This document shows, piece by piece, positions 8,250 to 14,132 of a stretch of 14,132 bases of DNA. The stretch's first letter is position 1; each line of letters starts with the position of its first letter. Below the pieces are notes generated by a model. That model had not been told where the DNA came from and did not search any database. It worked only from the letters and a program-made list of their open reading frames with translations. Source of the stretch: Stephanodiscus triporus (Eukaryota > Bacillariophyta > Thalassiosirophyceae > Thalassiosirales > Thalassiosiraceae); NCBI GenBank assembly GCA_036939755.1, contig JALLAZ010000549.1:1-14132 (forward strand), in the 5' to 3' direction. Made by a program: the position numbers and the translations under genes.

Positions 8250-8639
8250 GGCGCCCTTGCCTGGGGGGCAGCGACAGCAGCGTGCGGGCGATATTGCGCG
8301 TAGTGTGCGGTAGTAGCGGTAGGGCGAGGTCGAGCGGAGTTATATGGAAGCGGGGTGAGTGTTGTGTTGCTTCACAGCTCTAAATAATATCTCTCATCGT
8401 CGTCGTTCTTCGTTCTCACTCTCGTTTTCCTTGAACGCAAGTTTTTTGGATTGTCGAAGGGCTAGGCAAAAAGTACTTTCGCAAAAATAATGAGAGGAAA
8501 AGATCAACAAAATTTACGTACCCCTTATCTCGCAAAAATCAGGGTGGGCTAAAAAAATATTAAGCACCACGGACGGACAGCGAGACGTCAGTTGCGGGGC
8601 AGAAAGTTATTCGACTACTTACTCTTGTTAAAATTGATA
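8250..8639. promoter_or_regulatory. Divergent promoter between phosphatase and complex I genes
   Basis: This 390-bp space must serve both diverging genes. It is GC-rich next to the phosphatase and AT-rich next to the complex I gene. TCGCAAAAAT occurs twice in the same orientation (8479-8488 and 8530-8539), exactly 51 bp apart, and TACGTA lies between them (8515-8520). These may be factor-binding sites. Confidence 0.45.
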
Positions 8640-9377
8640 ATGGGCGGAGGAGGCTGGTATTACGTCCCGAAGGTGCGTGTATTGGGATGGCGGGCCGAGA
8701 TGGCGTCGGTGATTTTTCCGGTGGCTACCGATCGTTGGACCCCGTCCACCTCCCCCCCCCCCCCCTTCCCCCATCGGAATATTATAATTTGGAGTACACG
8801 CAGACGAGCGCGTCGTACGATGGCTCGCAGGGTCCGGCCCCCGTCCGGCGGCCTAAAACATGGGACCTGAAATAGCACGCATGGTCCGGGGATATTTTTT
8901 GTTTGTATTGGCGTTTGCATTTTGCCGTTTGGCGGTAATGTATATTGAGCGGCGCAAGCGGTTGGGGGGGAGGGGGGGGGGGCTCTTGCGTGCACAGTGC
9001 TGTCCTTTGAGCTCGAAGCAACTCCATCTGGGAGTGTTGGCGGGCGGTCTATTATTTCGTATGCGCATCTCTATAATATGACTCCACATCCACATTTTCG
9101 CTGAGACCGTGATGTTGTACTCGCCATGGCAAAACATATATTATTTCGCTCCTCGAAAAAAATAATCCAGGTATGGACCCCCTCGGGAGGATGGTGGCCG
9201 ACCCCGGTGGCATGGAAACGCAACACGGCCATATGCTACGCCTGCATCGCCGTGGCATCGTCCTTGATTTTCAAGGTGAGCGCCGAGAAAGAACGTAGGC
9301 CCATCCCTCCTTATAGGCACATCCCCTCGCAGCGTTGGTGTAAGCATGCCAAGGAGGATGATCCTTCGTTGCCTTGA
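8640..9377 (+). CDS. Small mitochondrial complex I membrane subunit (plant NDUFB4/B15-like)
   Basis: Two exons, 8640-8672 (33 nt) and 9171-9377, encode 79 residues. Exon 1 gives MGGGGWYYVPK. After a GTGCGT donor and an ATCCAG acceptor, exon 2 continues V-W-T-P-S-G-G-W-W-P-T-P. The joined product has the order expected of a small plant and algal complex I subunit: a Gly-rich start, W-x-P-x-G-G-W, then W-K-R-N-T-A-I, one membrane helix (about 32-46), S-A-E-K-E-R-R-P, and I-P-S-Q-R-W-C-K near the end. In plants this family has, as I recall, been assigned to NDUFB4 (B15) in the membrane arm of NADH:ubiquinone oxidoreductase; that name is from memory and less certain than the family match. ATG 8640 is the first Met in frame. 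No cleavable presequence is visible, which is usual for such subunits. Splicing at phase 0 is supported by family continuity. Confidence 0.8.
8673..9170 (+). other. Long intron of the complex I subunit gene
   Basis: The 498-bp intron starts GTGCGT and ends ATCCAG. It contains a run of about 14 C (near 8752-8766) and a G-rich tract (8964-8990) on the transcribed-sense strand. Open frames inside it, such as 8687-8875, show no conserved motif and are treated as noncoding, though an unrecognised alternative exon cannot be excluded. Confidence 0.75.
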
Positions 9378-10049
9378 AGCATCGTCTTGTGAGGGTTGGT
9401 CGGAAGGAAGGCATTTTCGATTTGTGTGCCACAGGTTGGGGTGGCGGGGGGGGGTGGAGGGGGGGGGGCTGATAAGATGTTGCGGCACAAGACATTGTTG
9501 CAATCTCTCGCCACAATTGATTCGATGGAGAAAGAGGGGCTAATTGTTATCTCTACAGCATCGTAACCTAAAGACTTCATGGTAATGATTTTTTGTAATC
9601 TTGTAAGTTATGAGCGATATCATGGTGCGTGTAGGGACGCGGCGGCTTTCCTGCCAAAGGAGCCGTAATCGGATATTCGCTGGAGGTTAGCGGCAGAGAG
9701 GAACGCCGACAAGAGGTTGGGGAGAGAGATTGGTGAGGAGAGCATGGAATTGAGGTTCGTTTTGTATTAAATCCCCTTCAACACAAATAAACCGAGCTAA
9801 AACTTGAGTGATGAAGGGTGACTGTATTCCAAAGACTTTGTCTCGTTCCACAATCAGTGGCACGAACTTGGAACAAGATCATGAGCATTCAATACCTCAA
9901 TTGTGGGATAACCTGGCCCATCCGTCCTCCTACCAGGACGGGCTCCAAGTCCTCAATGAAACAGTTGCGCTTCAAATCATCAAGTCACTTCCTGCTCTCC
10001 CAGTCTTCATATTGATCTTAAGAAAAATCAAAAAACAAAATTGTGAAGT
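9378..10049. other. Intergenic region, complex I gene to kinase pseudogene
   Basis: No recognised gene. The first part should hold the 3' UTR of the complex I gene. A G-rich tract at about 9436-9470 has several runs of three or more G. AATAAA occurs at 9786-9791. A plus-strand frame of 180 codons (9808-10350) begins here, but its second half is antisense to the kinase pseudogene and its first half matches nothing I know, so it is not called. Confidence 0.5.
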
Positions 10050-10470
10050 CTATATTTCAACTTCTGCGAAAGCGTTCCAATCAACTTTCTCAATTTTTGT
10101 AAGTACTAGCAAACAGTATTGTGATACTATCATATCAACTTCGGCTCGTACAATCGTCACACCATATCCGAGCTTTGCCCATTGGATAATCAAGAGGGCG
10201 CATTTTCTATCCATCGACGAAAAAAGGATCCTCCAATCCCCCGTTCATTCCATTAACATCAAAGAGCTGTCATCAACGTCGCTGTTTTCAATCGCCATAT
10301 CCCCTGAATCTTTATCGATCATAATGCACCCGGCTCAGGATTCGAGATGAATAATCCAGCGACATTCATGATGAAAATGACTGGAGATATATTGCTCGTT
10401 TCGACCCTAGCAAGGCATTCTCCCATTGACGCAGACACCATTTCAGAGCAGTTTGCCAATTCTGTGTAAA
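10050..10470 (-). pseudogene. Decayed partial tandem copy of isopentenyl phosphate kinase
   Basis: Read on the minus strand, this matches the 3' half of the intact kinase gene just to its right. A stretch reading NISPVIFIMNVAGLFISNP aligns with GISRVVFITDVAGVFTSDP of the kinase. After a deletion that shifts the frame and puts a stop in the original one, CIMIDKDSGDMAIENSD aligns with CIRIDGDTGEMSIVDRD. Further on, AKLGYGVTIVRAEVDMIVSQ aligns with AKLGSAVAIVRAGVDVVISQ of the last exon, ending at a stop (10050-10052). The position of the parental intron is still recognisable but shortened, and its acceptor CAG reads TGG, so the copy came from genomic DNA, not mRNA. The 5' half is absent, including the Lys and Gly-rich ATP-binding motifs and the catalytic His. 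Protein similarity is high relative to DNA identity (about two thirds over 32 bases counted by hand), suggesting a period under selection before decay. Confidence 0.8.
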
Positions 10471-10517
10471 AAACAACGCCTCAAAATGTGGCAACGTGCA
10501 ACGCTCTACTTCTAGAG

Positions 10518-11899
10518 TCATTTCGTCGTCAGCATCGTCCCCGCGTCGACGTCCCATATGACGTCCCAATCCCCCCTCACGAGCCTTTCGGTGCTGGCAG
10601 CGCCGCATTGCGATATCACCACGTCGACGCCGGCACGTACGATCGCCACGGCCGACCCGAGCTTGGCCTGTTGGAATGCGATATTGGAGAGGCGAGAGAA
10701 TTGTGTTACGATATAGCGACGAAAGGACCGACGTACGACGTCCGGGGGGAGAGGGGGGGGGGCGTCGTAAAGAATAATCCTACCTTCAGTCCGCCGGTCA
10801 CGTCGTGCGCGTGACTCGAGCCCGTGACATTCATTCCATCGGCCCGGGATCGACCTCTCGTGTCGTCGTCCTCATCACCGTCATCGCGGTCCACGATTGA
10901 CATCTCCCCCGTGTCCCCATCGATCCTTATGCACCGTATCAGTTCGGCGTCCTCGTCCGACCTCGGATCCGACGTGAACACACCCGCCACGTCCGTGATG
11001 AAGACGACGCGCGATATCCCGCCGACGCGCCCGCCATCCGTCGTCGTCCCCCGCGTCGTCTCCCCCCCGATATTGATGACGTCGTCGTTGTCCATCCACG
11101 TCGTCGCAAGTCCCTCCGCAATTGTGTCCCCGCCCAGGATGCCGGCGCGCCATCCGTCGTACAGGAGACATGCGTCGCCGTGCAGGACCGGTACGAGTCC
11201 TGCCCGTAGCGCCCCGTTTATCGACTCGCGCAACATCCGCATCGAGTCGTCATCGTTGTCGTTTCCCGACCCTCCCGACGGCGCACACGATGTCGTCGTC
11301 GCGCCGTGCGCGCGCAATCCCGGAAACGCGACCCCCGGAGATAATCCCACCGCGTTCACCCCCCGCCCGATCAGCCGATCCACGACAGCCATGTTCAGCC
11401 TCTGGACCGATAGCCTCGTCCTCGATAGGCCCTCCATCTGACGCCTTCGATCGATCGGGGTCGGCCGCCCCGACGACGCGCCGCCGTTCGCGTCGTCGTC
11501 GTCGTCGACGGGGCGGCCGACGACGGCGTTATTTCGCCCCTCCTCCTCGAGGAACGCCGCCTTGCCGCATCGTAGGCCGTGGCGCATCGCGGAATGATGA
11601 CCGAATGATCCAGCCCCGTGTATCACCACGAATCGTCGTCGCCGCCCCCTCGTCCTCCTCGCCCTCCTCCCGTCGTCGTCGCATTCCTCCTCGCCCTCGA
11701 CCGTCGCCGGGGAGAGGAATTTCGGATCGACGGTGTCGGCGATCAGGCCGGCGAACCAGTCCAGCGCGTCGTCGTTGAGGGTCTCCTCGCGCGCCTTGTC
11801 CGTGATCGAGGATCCGCCGATCTTGACTATCGTTATTCCGTCGTCGACGTCGCCCCCGTCCGTCATTGCGTCTGCTGGAATTGTCTTCGTGGGGTTCAT
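10518..11899 (-). CDS. Isopentenyl phosphate kinase, two exons
   Basis: Exons 11899-10784 and 10667-10518 encode 421 residues. The enzyme phosphorylates isopentenyl phosphate with ATP to isopentenyl diphosphate, feeding isoprenoid synthesis. Amino-acid-kinase-fold motifs in order: I-V-K-I-G-G-S-S-I-T-D-K (24-35), V-I-H-G-A-G-S-F-G-H-H (92-102; His101 is the likely catalytic His that marks this family), G-V-N-A-V-G-L-S-P (180-188), V-P-V-L-H-G-D and I-L-G-G-D-T-I (236-260), V-F-I-T-D-V-A-G-V-F (299-308) and H-D-V-T-G-G-L-K (365-372). Exon 2 adds AKLGSAVAIVRAGVDVVIS and finishes the fold. The donor AAG-GTAGGA and acceptor CCAACAG join at phase 0. Asp/Gly-rich insertions (about 66-88, 131-148, 208-218, 330-355) make it much longer than the usual 260-330 residues. 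There is no clear targeting peptide, so it is probably cytosolic. A decayed copy lies directly downstream. Confidence 0.92.
10668..10783 (-). other. Intron of the isopentenyl phosphate kinase gene
   Basis: The 116-bp intron reads GTAGGA at its donor and CCAACAG at its acceptor on the minus strand. Reading through the donor ends the protein at 10706 after 25 unrelated residues; splicing restores the conserved C-terminus. The intron carries a C-rich tract on the coding strand (the G-rich run at 10743-10762 on the plus strand). Confidence 0.88.
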
Positions 11900-12773
11900 G
11901 GTCTGGGGGGCTCCCGAATTTCTACGAAAGCCACGTAGGAATTAAATCCGTACGGAAACAAAAACATCGCAGCTCTACCATACGTAGATACTAAAGCCAT
12001 GCGATGATGGTTATGTCCTATGGTATCATGAGAATTGATCAGATGCAAAGGAATCAAATCAGTAGAAACGAAAACATTGATCTCATGTCAAAGCGAGTGA
12101 GACTTGATGATCGGGTGTAGCTACTCATCATAAAGAATATCCTGACCCCTCCAAGATCGTCGGGTCTACCTCCAATTGCTTCACGGGATCCTGAACGTGG
12201 CAAGGAGACTTGCAGTGGCGGTAGTGAGTTGAGACATACTTGCTGCTCATGCAGTGTCGCGGCCCGAACAATCAATGTGAATTATTGATCACTTGATTTC
12301 TGGTCAACGATTGTAGTACCAACATAAAGAGAATGTTAAACGCATGTTTCGACGTTGAGAGAAAATGCTAGAGTCTCATTTGATCGGCAAATATGATGTA
12401 GGTTTCAGTCCTACAATGTCCTACGTATGGCTCCGTGTAAATGACTGAAGGCGACAGCGGCTGGTCCTCCTCCATGAAAGCGTCTACTTCCACATTACGT
12501 TAATGCTATCGGCCAATAGTCACTCCTATATATATTTGCCAGATCCGTATTCAATCCCTTGGAGACCTCGCGGTATTGTCGTCCATCCTCTGCTCGATGT
12601 GTGGCAAGAACTTCCCATTGAATGTAATAACAACGCGTTTCTCTCCATTCTTTTGGAGGAGTGAGAGGAAAAGACAAAAACTGAGAAAAAGTTGGATGTG
12701 GAGATAAGGAACAAGAGGATGCGCAGAATATGGATTTTGTATTGTTCTTGTACTTTGATGTTGCATGGCTTCC
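11900..12773. other. Intergenic region with no recognised gene
   Basis: This 874-bp stretch lies between the kinase start and the 3' end of the finger-repeat gene. It is AT-richer than the kinase. The right part of the kinase promoter should lie near 11900-12050. TACGTA occurs at 11981-11986 and 12422-12427. Short open frames (for example 12054-12275 on the minus strand) have no motif. A second minus-strand frame enters from the repeat array and ends at 12551 but is a by-product of the repeats. Confidence 0.5.
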
Positions 12774-14117
12774 TTATTTATTTTCGTTTCCATGCCCGAA
12801 ACAAACTCCGCCATATTGGGAAAATTTGGTGCATCCCTCATGGCTGCAGCGTTTCCTCGTTGCGCCATGCTCGAAACAAACTCTGCCATTTTGGGAAAAT
12901 TTGGTGCATCCCTTGTGGCTGCAGCGTTTCCTCGTTGCGCCATGCTCGACACAAACTCCACCATTTTGGGATTGTTTGGTGCATCCCTCGTGGCTGCAGC
13001 GTTTCTTCGTTGCGCCATGCTCGACACAAGTTCCGCCATTTCGGGAAAATTTGGGGCATCCCTCATGGCTGCAGCGTTTCTTCGTTGCGCCATGACTATG
13101 TCCATTGACCTTTGCAACACCCGACGGATTCTTACGCTTAGCCAGATTAGCTCTGTGAGAAAAGTAGAGTGTGAAGTGCTGAACCGAAAGCTCGTTGATA
13201 CTACCCGGAATAGAAATATGAAGAGAGAATCCCGTGCGATTTTCATTTCGGATGGCATGTTGGTAAATGGAATCCAACATTTTAGTAATGTATCGATGAA
13301 CACATTCTGGAATCTGATCAGGTGTCATTGCCGTCAGCATTGTATTTTCACGTTCCAACCTGGTCATGCCACCAATGAATGTCAATACGTCTGAAACGAA
13401 GATCCTTTTTTGATCACCAGCAAGTGCCCCCAACACATCATATGAGTAGTTATTCGCGATGTGATTGACTGTCTTACCTTCCAGAACACCACCTTGCCAA
13501 ATCTTTATGGCATCTTGCATAATTGGGATATCTGTCATTGATCTCTCTTTTGTGCAATAAAATACCTCCGAAAAATGCGGACATTCAATCAAATGAAGGT
13601 TGAATGACCCTCCGATGTGCTTGATTGCCATGTAAGTTGCTGAGAAATACCATTTTGGAAAGTATTTCTTTGGTAGCCTGCCGTAGATGAGGATGTTGGC
13701 ACCCGATTGTCCAGCTCTGATGGCATCCACGATTTCCCACATGATGACATTTACAACAAGCCGATCCCAATCGCGTTGTTGAGATTGATCAAGTAGCAGA
13801 TAGAAATGCTTTTCGAAGTCGAAATCTTCATCCCCAACAGCCCTTGGACATATGGATGGCATTAGATCACGAAATCGATCAACAATATGCTTACCAGACA
13901 TCTTCGAACCATATGCCTCGACTACCGTATCAAATATGATTCGAAATGTTGGACAAGTCGCCCCATCAGTGTCAGGATGTAGATATTCGGTAGGTGCGTA
14001 GTGGCCAACCAAATGTGTTTGGACAGGCCCGCGGTCAAGAGCAATATCTGCAGGTAGGTCCACTGGTGACGTGTCATCGAGAATCTTTGCATTTTTCAAA
14101 TGACTCATGTTATTCAT
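12774..14117 (-). CDS. Orphan protein ending in four Cys/His finger repeats (WRKY19-like)
   Basis: The frame gives 447 residues from the ATG at 14117 (another Met at 14108). It has no in-frame stop between that ATG and the window edge, so the true start may lie outside. Residues 1 to about 330 form a globular-looking region rich in Trp, Tyr and hydrophobic blocks (FPKWYFSATYMAIKHIGG, RIFVSDVLTFIGGM) that I do not recognise. Residues about 343-442 are four 25-residue repeats of the type G-A-T-R-K-R-C-S-H-E-G-C-T-K-F-S-Q-N-G-G-V-C-V-E-H. Each has the spacing C-x4-C-x9-C-x2-H, as in the WRKY19-like zinc-finger repeats frequent in stramenopile proteins. Zinc binding and a nucleic-acid or protein-binding role are inferred. 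Base composition is clearly more AT-rich than in the kinase, phosphatase and Tab2 genes, which may point to a different origin or weaker codon selection. The repeats are also open in other frames, but only this one has conserved Cys and His. Confidence 0.75.
   Translation of the reverse strand: MNNMSHLKNAKILDDTSPVDLPADIALDRGPVQTHLVGHYAPTEYLHPDTDGATCPTFRIIFDTVVEAYGSKMSGKHIVDRFRDLMPSICPRAVGDEDFDFEKHFYLLLDQSQQRDWDRLVVNVIMWEIVDAIRAGQSGANILIYGRLPKKYFPKWYFSATYMAIKHIGGSFNLHLIECPHFSEVFYCTKERSMTDIPIMQDAIKIWQGGVLEGKTVNHIANNYSYDVLGALAGDQKRIFVSDVLTFIGGMTRLERENTMLTAMTPDQIPECVHRYITKMLDSIYQHAIRNENRTGFSLHISIPGSINELSVQHFTLYFSHRANLAKRKNPSGVAKVNGHSHGATKKRCSHEGCPKFSRNGGTCVEHGATKKRCSHEGCTKQSQNGGVCVEHGATRKRCSHKGCTKFSQNGRVCFEHGATRKRCSHEGCTKFSQYGGVCFGHGNENK
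12790..13089 (-). repeat. Four tandem 75-bp repeats coding finger units
   Basis: Units start at 12790, 12865, 12940 and 13015, with no length variation. TGGCTGCAGCG recurs at 12841, 12916, 12991 and 13066, exactly 75 bp apart. Differences are mostly single bases. The unit length is a multiple of three, so the finger frame is kept. The units adjoin without unique spacers, so this is not a CRISPR array. Confidence 0.92.
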
Positions 14118-14132
14118 CCTAACAACCTTGAG

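Noticed and set aside
7419..8303. A 294-codon plus-strand frame opposite the phosphatase
   Set aside because: It has no motifs and is Arg-rich from the triplet runs. The minus strand carries all catalytic motifs of the histidine phosphatases.
8687..8875. A 62-codon frame with a Pro-rich stretch
   Set aside because: It lies wholly inside the complex I intron, depends on a C homopolymer run for its Pro stretch, and no splice arrangement connected it to the flanking exons.
9808..10350. A 180-codon plus-strand open frame
   Set aside because: Its second half is the antisense of the kinase pseudogene, where antisense frames of the GC-rich parent are also open. The first half has no recognisable domain.
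10824..11778. Long plus-strand frames (205 and 218 codons) opposite the kinase
   Set aside because: They are Arg/Pro/Ser-rich antisense shadows of a GC-rich coding exon whose sense strand has clear kinase motifs.
12790..13089. Possible CRISPR array
   Set aside because: The units are contiguous, coding and 75 bp long with no unique spacers.
12551..13303. A 250-codon minus-strand frame with M-A-Q-R-R-N-A-A-A repeats
   Set aside because: It is the same 75-bp array read in another frame. It lacks the Cys/His pattern, and its flanks overlap the coding and downstream sequence of the finger gene.
12692..13394. Three overlapping plus-strand repeat frames of 121-209 codons
   Set aside because: They are antisense readings of the finger array, open only because the repeat unit has no stop in any phase.

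Overview
The window looks like nuclear DNA of a photosynthetic stramenopile, most probably a diatom. The reasons are inference from gene content. Genes are closely packed on both strands, and three have a single intron (89, 498 and 116 bp). A Tab2-family plastid RNA-binding protein has a signal peptide followed by an F-x-A-P motif like the diatom ASAFAP plastid-targeting site. Ser, Asp and Gly codon runs are common, and one protein ends in tandem Cys/His fingers of the WRKY19-like type common in diatom gene models. No tRNA, rRNA, CRISPR array or intact transposase was seen.

Layout from left to right: a spliced ankyrin-repeat protein (+, 502-1277); a nuclear-looking protein with a possible degenerate FHA domain (-, 1637-3271); a Tab2/DUF1092 protein (+, 3630-4832), divergent from the previous gene; an Arg/Ser-rich protein of unknown function (-, 5559-6950); a histidine-phosphatase (phosphoglycerate-mutase-like) enzyme (-, 7437-8249); a 79-residue respiratory complex I subunit split by a 498-bp intron (+, 8640-9377); a decayed partial copy of isopentenyl phosphate kinase (-, about 10050-10470); the intact, spliced isopentenyl phosphate kinase (-, 10518-11899); and an unrecognised protein ending in four zinc-finger-like repeats (-, 12774-14117, perhaps continuing past the right edge).

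The genes do not form an operon or an obvious pathway. They mix plastid, mitochondrial, isoprenoid and nuclear functions, as expected of ordinary eukaryotic nuclear sequence. I found no new defence or biosynthetic system. The items most worth following are the tandem kinase pseudogene beside its parent, the kinase C-terminal exon, the small complex I gene with a 33-nt first coding exon, and the 75-bp repeat array that is open in all six frames inside an orphan protein gene.
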